Origin: Salvelinus alpinus
Taxonomy: Eukaryota > Chordata > Actinopteri > Salmoniformes > Salmonidae
Assembly (NCBI RefSeq): GCF_045679555.1
Contig: NC_092091.1
Span: 77,060,461-77,124,460 of the forward strand
Length of the DNA stretch: 64,000 bases
Direction: 5' to 3'
Part shown: positions 1-17,232 of the stretch, piece after piece
How positions within the stretch are numbered: position 1 is the stretch's first letter
Layout of the letters: the number at the start of each line of letters is the position of its first letter
Notes under the pieces: generated by a model
What the model was told of the DNA's origin: nothing
The model's input: only the letters and a program-made list of their open reading frames with translations
The model's database searches: none
Program-made: the position numbers and the translations under genes

Positions 1-158
1 AAGGAGAAATGCTTGCTAACAGGGATGTAAAACACATTTCTGCACACATTCTTTTTTAGAAATAAGCTTTTTTTGAGTATGGAACATTTCTGAGATCTTT
101 TATTTCAGCTCATGAAACATGGGACCAACACAACGCGTTTACATTTTTGTTCAGTATA
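1..158 (-). mobile_element. Tc1-like transposon, terminal fragment
   Basis: Reads on the minus strand as the outer end of a common salmonid Tc1-like element: an end beginning near 158 (ATACTGAACAAAAATG on the minus strand), then the leader. The stretch around AAGGAGAAATGCTTGCTAACAG at position 1 is matched at about 43,897-43,918, next to a recognisable Tc1 helix-turn-helix remnant. The element runs out of the window to the left, so its completeness cannot be judged. Confidence 0.7.
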
Positions 159-259
159 GTCTTGATAGATATAGGCTGACCTATACACTGTAAACTACAT
201 GCAAATGTGGTCAGTTTGGTCTACAAATCAGCTAATAGTTGATTCTCTCTTGTTCCCAG

Positions 260-3200
260 ATCAAAGAAAATGATTCCTACTACTTCGTAGATGCCTCGGA
301 TGAAAACAAATCAAACTGGATGAGGTGAGAAGTTATGTTTGAAACAATGATGTCTGCATTTAGTCTTTCAGGTTGTTAGCGATCTGTTTAACCTTTTTCC
401 AACATGTATTCCTTTAGTGATCTAATTAGTTAACCCAATGAATATATCAGTGTCATTTATTTAGTCATTTATGTTTCTAATGTCCGAACAGACATCCCTA
501 CTTCATATTTATCTCATATCTATGTGAATATCATCTTTAGTCAAGATATACATTTAGGGCTTGTTTCCAGGACAGATTAAGCCTAGTCCTGGACTAAAAA
601 GCAAGATCAATGGAGATTCTCCATTGAGAATAATTTTTAGTTCAGGATTAGACTTAATCTATGTCTGGGGAAAGTGCTCCATTGGCTATGCAATGTTAAT
701 TTCACTGCATTGTCATGTCTCTCATCCCTGTTCAGGTATGTAGCGTGTGCTGCCTGCGAGGAAGAACACAACCTGACGGTGTTCCAGTACCGCGGTCAGA
801 TCTTCTACAGGGTCTCCCAGCCCATCCCTGAGGGGACAGAACTCAAGGTCTGGATTGGCCAGGAGTACGCTGCCATGCTGGGTCTAGGGATCGGTACGTT
901 TGGTGATTGGGAGTTGTAGCGCAACGGAATTAACGTTATTAGGTGTTTTACTTGATAACAATTGGAGCTTCCTAGTATTCATCCCATGTGACGGAAAAGT
1001 ACGTTTTGGGGTAATAATTATGGAATTACGCTGTTATCTTGTAGTAAAAGGGAGCTGATCAGGGAGCTGCAAAATAAAGCATTACCTATATTTTGACTCA
1101 CACGAACACTGTTATTAAACACAATATTCTCTCTCTTACTGTCACTCTCACAGGTGAGAACATCAAGTGTGAATTCGGCGACAAGGAAATCCTACTGCGG
1201 ATCTTCCGTGACATCCAGGTCGTGCCAGTGGGCGGAACTAGCAGTCTCCCAGACACCAATGGCTCTTACAGCTGGTCAGACAACAGCCAATCAGGGAGCC
1301 CCCTGCCAGTCATCAGTGATGTCAGTAGCGGGTTACAGACTGATACAACTGACCCCACCCCTGTCCTCAACCCACCTCAAAACACCAATCAGACGGGACT
1401 GGCAACAACCGTGAAGTATGACTTTGTGAAGGGTGCTGAGATACTGTTGAGCCCTTCTCAGCCCAACAGCCCCGTATGGGAGTTCTTTGGGTTTGAGCCG
1501 GACCCCAACGGCCAGCCGCTGGACAAGGACAAAGTCATGTGCAAGCTGTGTGGTCAACACGTGGACTACAGTGCTACTTTCACCCACCTGGAGAACCACC
1601 TGGTCCAGATGCACCATATGAAGCGCCGGGACGTCATCAAGGATGGCAACAAGCCCTGGGTTTCGTCCTCGCGCTTCAGGCCTTACCACACTACGGGCGG
1701 CAGAGCACCTCGTTCTAGCAGCCCCTCAACCCACAGAACCACCAACAACAACTACAGTAATGAGGACTGGACTTGGAGTGGGAACGGCAGTTCAGCAGTG
1801 ACCGATACTGTAACAGCGGGTTCGACCGCTACACCGGGACAGAGAACGCTCTCTAACTTCCTGACCAATCAAACCACCACAGCCATCACTAACTTCCTCA
1901 TCAAAGACTTGTTGCCCCCAGATACAGTGGAGGGGGAGGGCTTCAAGCAGCTGATCCAGACCCTGCTGCCATCCTGCAAGGAGATTCCTTCAGCTTCTCT
2001 ACTGGAGGAGGTGCTGAGGGACGTCCACACCAAGGGAAGAAAGAACTGGGCCAAGCTGCTGACCAACCGCACTGGGTTTAATGAGGAAGACATTTCCAAG
2101 CCTAATATTCCAGTTCAATTCAAACCCAGCTCCTCAACAAGACAAGCTGCCCGTTTCCACTCACAGACCCAGAACCAAGTATCTCACCACGTAGCTGTTA
2201 GTGCTGACGTGTGGTGTCATGACTGGCAGGGAGACCAGGAGAGATACGCCACCCTGTGGGCCCATTTCATCAACGCTGACTTCACTTCCCATAACCTGGC
2301 TTTGGCCACGCAGCGTCTGGGTGAGACAGGAACTGGGGATATGGATCTGAGCATGGTCGAGGCTACAGTGAGGTCCATGGCTCAGGAGTGGGACATCGCT
2401 CAGCCCAGTTTCATCCTGCTTGGGGGCGAAGAGATGGAAAAGACGAAGGTAGGTGCGAAGAAGAGAGAGAGAAGTGGAGAAGGGGTTGGTGAAGGTGCCC
2501 GTCACCACCACCCGAACTCCACCACATTCCTGGAGATGGAGGACTCCATATCCTCTGATGATCTCTCAGGTCTGGAACGAGCGATCGAACGAGCCAACTC
2601 CACCAGCGAGGAGTCCCACTCTCCACCCATACCCTGTTTCTTCACAGCTGTTCAGAGCTGCATAGAGGAAGTCATGGGTCATTCCATCATCTCAAAGAGC
2701 CTCAGTGTATTCCAACATCTTCTCTACAGCCTCTTCTCCCTCCATGATAAAGACATGGTAACTCTTCACCCAGCCAGGAAACTGATCTTAGACCTACAGA
2801 AGCAGGAGACGGCTGAGCTGAAGGCTTGGGCCTATGGGAAACCAGGCTGGAATGGGCTTTACAGTGTGGTTAAGACGCTCCTCCGCTATCAAAACATGAT
2901 CTCTGAGACACTAAAACAAATAGACAGTGAGATCCAAACTGGACAAGACACAGGAAGTCCCACTGACTTGGATTCAGGGGCGACTGCCGCTTTGAAAACC
3001 GCTGACAAACATGGCACAAACTCCACTTCCGCTGCCTGTGCTAACTCTGACACCACCGACAGCTCCAACTCATCGGTACCCGTCCCTCCCAAACGATCTG
3101 ACTGGAAGGTGTTGGAGGATCTCTCCTCCATGCTGAAACCCCTAGACGTGGCCTGCCGTACCCTGGCCAAGGAACCGTTCCCCAGGCTCTCGCTGGTCAA

Positions 3201-4077
3201 GCCCATCCTCACCGGCCTGCTCGGCCGACATTTCGCCCCCCACCCCCGCCATCGCAACGACTCCACCATCTTGAAGGAACTCAAAAAGAAGATAAGGTGG
3301 GGCCTTTCCCGCCGGTACAACGACCCCCAGATCAACCAGCTGTTGTGTGTAGCGTGCGTCCTGGACCCCCAGTTTCACGGCCTGGGCTTCATGGACGTCA
3401 GAGAGCAGGCGACCACCTTCGCCTGGCTGAAGAAAGAAGCCGTCCGGATCGTAGAGGAGGACCGGAGGAGGGCCGAGGCAGCGTCTCCAGGGGTCAGGAA
3501 GAGGAAGAAGAGGGGATCCTCCTCGACCACCTCATCAGGAGAGATGGAGGGAGACGTCCTGAGAAGAAGCAAAAGGCTGAAGGAGATCACCCCGGTCAGT
3601 TTCAAAGAGAGAACAGAGAGTGATTCAGACGAGGAAGCCACCGGTAGCTCTGTGAACGACGACAGTGAGAGTGATAACATGGAGCCGAAACTGGAGCCCA
3701 CCTCCCAGCAGACCGGCATGGAGTTCCTTCTAGGGGACCTATTCGGCTCCCAGTCCCAGAACAAGCAGCCCTCAGTGGAAGAGACAGTGGACATTGAGCT
3801 GTCTGTCTTCAGAGCAGAGAAGGGGGCCACCCTGGGCGTGGAGCCTTTACAGTGGTGGAAAGCTAGATCAGGACAGCTCCCCCTGCTGGCCAAAGTGGCA
3901 CGTGCCTACCTGGCTGCCCCGGCTGTCGCAGGCAGTGCGGTCCAGATGTTCCTGCAGGATGGAGGAGGGGTGATACAGAGGAAGAGAACCAATATTCCTC
4001 CAGAGGGCCTTGACCAGATGCTGTTTCTGCACCATAACGGTCTGACCGCGACCACACAGGGTTACACAACGGTCTGA
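260..4077 (+). CDS. PR/SET domain - BED finger - hAT transposase fusion protein (3' part of gene)
   Basis: Three exons: 260-324, 736-893 and 1154-4077 (stop TGA). Junction phases agree (2, then 1), giving 1,048 residues; the 5' part lies outside the window. Exons 1-2 and the start of exon 3 encode the C-terminal half of a PRDM9/PRDM7-like PR/SET domain (NWMRYVACA, VFQYRGQIFYR, ELKVWIGQEY, EFGDKEILLRIFRDIQ). The same large exon then carries a BED-type finger near 1530-1617 (CKLCG with a distal HLENHLVQMHH) and hAT-like sequence: SADVWCHDW near 2200, and a C-terminal hATC dimerisation segment near 3830-4040 (EPLQWWKARSGQLPLLAKVA). The place where hAT enzymes usually show a TDN motif reads ILLGGEE, so catalysis is unlikely. 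Acidic, Ser-rich insertions occur near 3590-3680. Likely a nuclear DNA-binding or chromatin protein (inference). Methyltransferase activity cannot be judged from half a SET domain. Confidence 0.85.
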
Positions 4078-5522
4078 AAGGATGAACACAACTTGCTGAC
4101 TGTCACTCAATACATAGATTTAACTATGGGGCTTCTGTCTCTCTCTCTCCAAGTTGATGATGGACTTTGAAGACTATCACTCAATCTCTGAAACTTGAAA
4201 GACTTTCCTTTCTTGGTTAAAATGTTGGACTGTTAAACATGTTACTGTTGTGTGTTTTCAGTATGTAGAGAGAAGTCCCTTTTCGGTTAGTGCCTTATCA
4301 TTCTTTGAACTGTTAGCATAACTGCTGTACACATGTATTTAAGTTTTAAAAACTGTTTTACTGTATGCATATACTGTTGTTTAAGCTAGTTTACTGTCCG
4401 AAGTCTGATGGGACTCTTACTTCTGAACCTATTCATTTCAGTTTTAGGAAAACTCTAGATTTATATTTTTTACATTTCAGAATTTTATATATACATAATT
4501 GGTTAACCAACAAGGTTGAATTTTCATAGTGTCTGTAGGATTAATTTACTTCTGAGAAAAACACTATATAAAATATATTGCAGCTGAAACAAATGAAGAT
4601 GTATTGGTTTTGTGGAGGAAATCAGACACAGGGGATTATGGCAAAGCTGTAGACCTAACAAGAAATTGAACATGTAACTTTTATAGTCTTAACTGTTTAA
4701 TCAAATGTTCCAAGGCTTAAATGTTAGAATAGTGAACCAACACATTTGTAATCCTAAACGTGTTCACATAATCAGTTCTTCATCCTGTACAAGGCTTTGT
4801 GTTTGCATGTTAGAATGACTGTTCTTTATGAAAGAAACTTGAAGTATATCTGATCAGTTTGTATGGTCATACAAATAGCATTTATCCCTGTACATTCTTA
4901 CTGTCAATGGCTTTTGGGTATTTGTAAGTAAACTTTGTTTTAGAGAGATGTTTCAATGGGTCTTTTCATTGACACTCATATCAGGGTTTACTTCAGCCAA
5001 CTGTTAGCATGGAGGAGTAGTAGCTATGGGTGAATTCATTCGTTAAACGCTGTAGCAAAACATTTTGCAACTAAAAGGGTCCGTCCCTGTCCCTGTTTAA
5101 TATATAATTTATTTAACAAAAAAACATTTGCTTCTGTTTGGTCTTCACCTGGGAGTTACTGGTGTTGCCATAGTTGTGATGTCATTGCTGGTCTGGCCAT
5201 GGAGGTGACTGGTGCTGCTACTATGTGTTTAGCTGCTACAGGTGAGACTTGTCAGGGATTTACTAGTGTTACTATGGGTTTGGATACTATACTGGTGCTA
5301 TGGGTGTTGCTGTGGATGATACCACAGCCATGTAAACTAGTCACAGAGGATGTTGTTTCACTGTTTGGCCTGTAGATGGTGCTGTGACTCTACCAGGAGT
5401 TGTGAACCTCACTACAGGTACTTGGAACAAGGTCAGAGGCTGTCCCACTCCCTGGTTGGCTACAATCAATAAAAACAGACCTGGGACTTGTTCTTCCTGC
5501 TGACACACTGCATTCTAACAAC
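4078..5522 (+). other. 3' UTR and downstream flank of the PR/SET-hAT gene
   Basis: AT-rich and non-coding. The first several hundred bases after the stop look like ordinary 3' UTR. An AATAAA at 5468-5473 is one candidate polyadenylation signal, but earlier A/T-rich sites cannot be excluded. No other gene is seen here. Confidence 0.4.
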
Positions 5523-5775
5523 AGTTCCTAGACCTGTTCTTGCTGCTACAGCACTCCCTGGCCCTGACAAGCTACAGTCTAACAACTGGTCCTAGACCTG
5601 TATTCCCTGATACAGCACTCCCCGGCCCTGACACAAGCTGTGGTTTAACAACTGGTCCTAGACCTGTATTCCCTGATACAGCACTCCCCGGCCCTGACAC
5701 AAGCTGTGGTTTAACAACTGGTCCTAGATCTGTATTCCCTGCTACAGCACTCCCTGACACAAGCTGGTGTCTATG
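5523..5775. repeat. Minisatellite, 66-bp unit, about 4 copies
   Basis: Repeats of a unit containing CCTAGACCTGTATTCCCTG and CTGACACAAGCTGTGG. The second and third copies are almost identical and the outer ones diverged. Short open frames on both strands are by-products of the repeat. Confidence 0.85.
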
Positions 5776-6124
5776 GCGTGTACTACTAGACACTGACAAG
5801 TAGTTTATAAGACGGGAACACGTTTTCTTCTTTCAACACCAAACTCTGCTCTGACTTCTTCATTGTGATCCTCCTGTTCTGCTGGAACTGTCTGTGTCTC
5901 TGACTCCGTCTCACCGTGTCACAGCTGTGGTTATCCAGTTGGTTCAGACCTGTAAAACTAACCCGACACAGGTCACCTGAACGAAGGCGGTTTGGGTTTG
6001 ACCTGTCCTAGTCTTTGCCTCCAATCCAGATGACAGTTAAACTTTGACCTTGACCCCGGGGGGGGTGGACGGTTCGACGCCGTGCTCAACATTAAGGTGA
6101 ACAGTGAGGTGTGCCTGCGGGCGT

Positions 6125-7837
6125 TCACCAAGGAGACATGGAACACTTGTGGCGCGTCTTCCTGGACTTGGGCTCTGTAACGTGGGTACGGCGATGGAGG
6201 GTGAGGCGGTCGGGTCGGAGGAATCCCTTGCCGCGGTCGGGATAGACGTAGGGCGTATCCTCTGAGTGGAGCTTCAGGTGATGGGGTGTCTTGTTGCAGT
6301 CCTCAAAGGTGTGGTCACGGTCCTCCATGTGGTGGACCTAATACAGGGAACAATGTTTTTGAGTTTCTCACGGCGCCCATTTAGCTATTCTCATCGCCAG
6401 TTCTTTTATACGGCAATATTTTTTAAAGAATTTCAAAAACAACCATTCTCAAAGCATACCTATAGTATACCTTTGTGTGTAGTATTGTTTAGAGTAATTA
6501 CAGGAGTCCGCATCTCTCCTACACTTCCTCAAACCCTTATGAACAGTGTTTCCTACCTATATGTATACTGACAGCAAAACCAGGGACCAGTCCTCTCAAC
6601 CTAACTTGACTGACCTTGTGGTTATGCAGAATCCTTGCTGTCCTGAAGGCCTTGAGACACTTCACACACAGGAAGGGCCTTGTGTCACCAGCTGATGACT
6701 CGGATCATACACTGTTCTGAAGCTCTGGGGACACGGGCGAGGTTGCTCACTCAGGTGGCACAGGACGTGCGCCTTCATCATACCGGCGGTCGCAAACGTC
6801 TTCTCACAGTACGGGCACGGAAACGGCTGCTCTCCCGTGTGCTTGCATCCGTCGGAACGGAAGAAGGTGCGCGGGCAGGCGGAGCCCCCCCCCCCCCCCC
6901 CTTGGTGTAGTAGTTTGTCAGGTTCCTGTCGCAGGCGGAGCCCCCGCCCCCCCTTGGTGTAGTAGTTTGTCAGGTTCCTGTCGGCCAAATGAAAGTGATA
7001 GAATGGGTAGGTTGGCACTCAAAGTTGGCACTCCAAAGAGCTCACTCTTACCACAAGCTGAAATCATGTTTTGCTACGTCTACCCAGTACCTACCTGTCT
7101 GTGGAAGGTCTTGTTGCAGTCGGAGCAGGAGTAAGGCTTCTCTCCCGTGTGGACACGTAGGTGCATCATCCTGCTATCCTGAACAGACTGCATGTGTGGT
7201 GGAGGCTTGATCCACTGCCTCAGTATGGTGGATCTGGGTCTGCTTTGGTATCGATGTGGTCTACATGTGACCTGTTGTTGTTGGGGAAGTAAGGCAAGTG
7301 TCAACATTGGCAATAACTTGAACCGATTTTTTTCTCCTGACTTGTTATGGGCTACATTTCATAAATGTACCCCCAAACTTGATCAAAATACCTTTTATTG
7401 TGTGTTCGATTACAATCAATTATACAGCAGTAAGCTACACACATATTGGACAATATTTTGTATGTTATATTGATTCAGTGTGTGTGGAATGAACTACCTG
7501 TGTCTGTGCCATCGTTGTCGTAACTGACATCTTCATTATCAGCTCCTTCCGCCGCTAACTGAAGTACTCTGCTCTCTCCGTTCTCGGTACTGGACCTTTC
7601 ACCGTAAGAATAACGTCGGCGACCTGACTTTGACAGCTTGGCTGCAAAAAACGCCGGTAACGTTTTTTGCAGAGAACCCATACAACGAGCCAACGGCACT
7701 TCAGAGATGGACAGAAGTAAAGCCACGACTTCCTCTGTTGACATATGTTCAGGTGTAAAACTAGATCGCATCAAGTCGATCACTTCATCCACCGTTCGAC
7801 TCGGAATAAAATTGTAACTAAACGTGGTTTCCTCCAT
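6125..7837 (-). pseudogene. Small C2H2 zinc-finger gene, probably decaying
   Basis: A likely first coding exon spans 7837-7498 (113 codons plus one base, starting MEETTFSYNF; strong donor CAG|GTAGTT). Downstream on the same strand come zinc-finger pieces: [16 protein letters not shown] near 7095-7160, followed by a good donor (CAG|GTAGGT), a complete finger CPYCEKTFATAGMMKAHVLCH near 6750-6820, and a degenerate finger in which the expected cysteines are missing (YVYPDRGKGFLRPDRLTLH) near 6170-6260. I could not find acceptors that join these pieces in one phase, and C-rich runs interrupt the region near 6885-6950. This suggests a degenerating DNA-binding protein gene. A functional gene with exons I misplaced remains possible. 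Confidence 0.5.
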
Positions 7838-8089
7838 TTCTACAGCTGTTGTGAAACTCAGGATATTGGGTGTACATCGGTAGTTTCAACTCTGCCTACA
7901 CGAGACGAAAACCTTGAATACCAATCTTTATCAGGCTAAATTGACATGTGATCGCCAACTAGTTTGTTTTGGACTGCGTGACTCAATTTGACCGGAAACC
8001 AGTTTGTTTTCAATGACGACTTCCGGCATGACGTACTATGCCATTACTTGTTATGCTTAGAAATCAGGACACAATAATGGATAATACAT

Positions 8090-8095
8090 TTTATT
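8090..8095 (-). terminator. Candidate polyadenylation signal of slc43a3 copy A
   Basis: AATAAA on the minus strand about 165 bases after the stop codon of the transporter gene; the first clear hexamer downstream. Confidence 0.5.
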
Positions 8096-8260
8096 GAAAA
8101 CTATCCAACAAAACATACTGATGGAAAATATGGGATTACTGTAAAACATAAGTATAAAAAATATTTTATTATAATTTTACATTTTCACTTATTCCCTTTA
8201 AACAATTAGAAATAAGACATTTCCTGTTTCCCTTGGCTCAGGAGCCTCATGTAATGTCCC

Positions 8261-14860
<6,600 letters not shown>

Positions 14861-14867
14861 CCTCGCT

Positions 14868-15000
14868 GATTAACAGACTGACTGCCTGACTGCCTGGCTG
14901 GCTGACTAGCTACCTGCCTGGCTGACTGAGTCCTTGCTCTGACTGGCTTGCTGGCTGACTGACTGACTCCCTGCCCTGACTGACTGGCTGGCTGCCTGTT
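14868..15000. repeat. Degenerate (GACT/GGCT)n simple repeat
   Basis: Imperfect GACTGACTGGCTGGCT-like tetranucleotide repeats immediately upstream of the start codon exon of slc43a3 copy A. Confidence 0.8.
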
Positions 15001-15117
15001 TAACTGTCACTCAAAGGACTGTTCTTGTTGTCTTATTAATGTGAGGTTAATGGGTGACTGTATTCAAAGAGACCCTTTTTCTATCCTCTGACTCTTATGT
15101 CTTACTTTTCTATATGT

Positions 15118-15126
15118 CCTCCCTCG

Positions 15127-15173
<47 letters not shown>

Positions 15174-15195
15174 GCTCTCTCTCTCCCTCTCTATC
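15118..15195. repeat. (CT)n microsatellite
   Basis: CT-rich run, purine-rich on the gene strand, in the intron or 5' region upstream of slc43a3 copy A. From 15,200 to 16,360 I see only unique AT-rich sequence. Confidence 0.9.
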
Positions 15196-16360
15196 CCTCT
15201 TGATAGTTGCTTTGAGTATTTGAGAGCGACTGGCTGAAAAGTAGCTGTATCACTAGAAAGGAGTGCTGGGTGGGAGAGATAAGGCGTGGCATTCCAATTC
15301 AAACTGCACTATCAGAAAATATACTGGTTAACTCCCCTTCTTCTCAATCAATGGCTGTTAGAGATAACACGTTTTATGACAGGTTTCAAACACCTAAGAC
15401 TTGAAGTGACCATAGTAGAAATAATAGCAGTAGAATTTGAGTTCATAGCACACTAACATGAGTTGTCATAATAGTAGGCCTAGTGGTTAAACCCACGAGG
15501 AGTGGGACGTTTCTCAACCTGGATGTAAACTGATGAACGGTCGCTCTCACAGCCCCTCTGTCTATAGATGTGTTTCTCTTCCTCTTTCTTTCTCACTTCC
15601 TCTCCTTTCGCCCTTCCTTGTTGTTCCACTTTGTGTTTATTTCCCTCTCTTTTCTTCAGTGTGTAACTCATGACTTTTGTTCATTCCTTTGTTGCCATTT
15701 CATAAATGATCCTGTCATTTGCTTTGAGAGAGAGGCGATTGTTCATCTTCCCCCTAAAATATACACGTGAAGAGGCATCACAACACGTGTCAGGTGTAAT
15801 AATGCAATAACAATTAATAATAATAATGCATAGTGCACATCAAACACTTTAAGGATAAATAATTATAATACAAGTTCGGAAATCGGAATAATACAGCCTA
15901 GGGACTATCGGCTACGGTCTAATGCGTAGTAAATCCGCTAATGGTATGAGAATGTGTGCTGAGCTGTAGCCTACATTACAGTGCGGGAAGACTACAACAG
16001 ATAAAGTACACTCGCCATATAACGGTAATCCACATCAGATTAGCTACAGACTAATCCGCCATGCGGTCATTGCATTACTGTGTTTTCTTTGCGTGCAATC
16101 TGTAGTATGGTGCCAAAACGCCTCAAAATAGACAGTAAAATAGTTCGGTTATAACGGGACGTTGGCCAGTGTAGGACACTGTGCTGTCATAAAACAATAA
16201 AAACGTGTATGGCTATGGTAGAGCAACTTTTATGACAATTATTACACTGGCCACAGTTCAACCATGCAGCATTAATCATAAATCGTAGGCTATGAAAACT
16301 ATGCCATACATAGGCTGTAGCCTATACATTCAGATATTAGCCTATATACCAGCTACTCAC

Positions 16361-16500
16361 TTTGTTTAATGTCGATCCTCTTGTTGATTTGTGGTAGAAC
16401 TCTAAACAGACACCTCTTCACCATTACGCGCAGGCGCCGCGTTGTGCCTGTCCATTCGCTGTCTGTCTTTCCACCTGCGCTGCATGGTGCACGCGACGCA
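16361..16500 (-). other. Candidate 5' exon of slc43a3 copy A
   Basis: Minus-strand sequence ends in a strong donor (AAACAAA|GTGAGTAGCT at 16361/16360) and is preceded by GC-rich, CpG-containing sequence near 16,430-16,500, as expected for a first exon. An ATG at 16424 gives 21 codons plus one base. Spliced to the CAG just upstream of the coding exon (ATCAG|CGAGGATG) it would be in frame with the predicted start MLGC. Either a 5' UTR exon or an N-terminal extension. The acceptor-side boundary is not defined and its 5' end is a guess. Confidence 0.35.
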
Positions 16501-16581
16501 AGCGTTGGCCAGGCATTGGGGACTAGGCTAAATGACCAAAATATATGTGAGTGGTGAGTTGTCTCCAGTTGCTTACATCTA

Positions 16582-16842
16582 ATTATAAACTGGGTGGTAG
16601 AGCCCTGAGTGCTAATTGGCTGAAAGCCATGGTATATCAGACATATACCAGGGGTATGACAAAACATGTATTTTTCCTGTTCTAATTACACTTGTAACCA
16701 GTTTATAATAGCAATAAGGCACCTCGGGGGTTTGTGGTATATGGCCAATATACCACCTGTGTCCAGACACTCCGTGTTGTGTTGTGCATAAGAACAGCCC
16801 TTAGCCTTGGCCATATACCACACCCCCTCAGGCCTTAAATAT
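16582..16842. mobile_element. Salmonid MITE (imperfect palindrome)
   Basis: Matches, in the opposite orientation, the copy at 22,474-22,765: shared blocks include GGTATATCAGAC, CAATAAGGCACCTCGG, GGTATATGGCCAATATACCA and the CCTCAGGCCTT end. Internal palindromes around TGGCCATATACCAC. Non-coding. Confidence 0.8.
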
Positions 16843-17232
16843 ACACTCTAAAAGTAGGCCTAGCTACTCACAGCTGTGTGGGATTTCTGATGATAATGTC
16901 ATTCATTGTAAAAATGGAAATACAAACTTGGAATATGATTTGACAGCAATAATAAAATACATATTCTGGAATTAAAAAGTAACTTGACCAATGAAAGCAG
17001 CCATCTCAACCATCAGCATTTTACTCAGAAACTGCCTAGCAACACAGCAGGCTACAATAAAGGCCAATTCACAGAACAGATGTCTACTGTATGTATTGAA
17101 CTCTTGATTTTATGTGGAATCCCCCTTTGTCAAACTGGTTCAAGTCTTTCCACATAAAACTTTAGATCATATGTAAAACAAGAAGTCAATTACGTCACAC
17201 ACATCAATTACGTCACACACAGGGCACTTCCA

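Noticed and set aside
2889-3893. Minus-strand frames inside the large PR/SET-hAT exon
   Set aside because: Shadows of the true plus-strand coding exon; no homology recognised.
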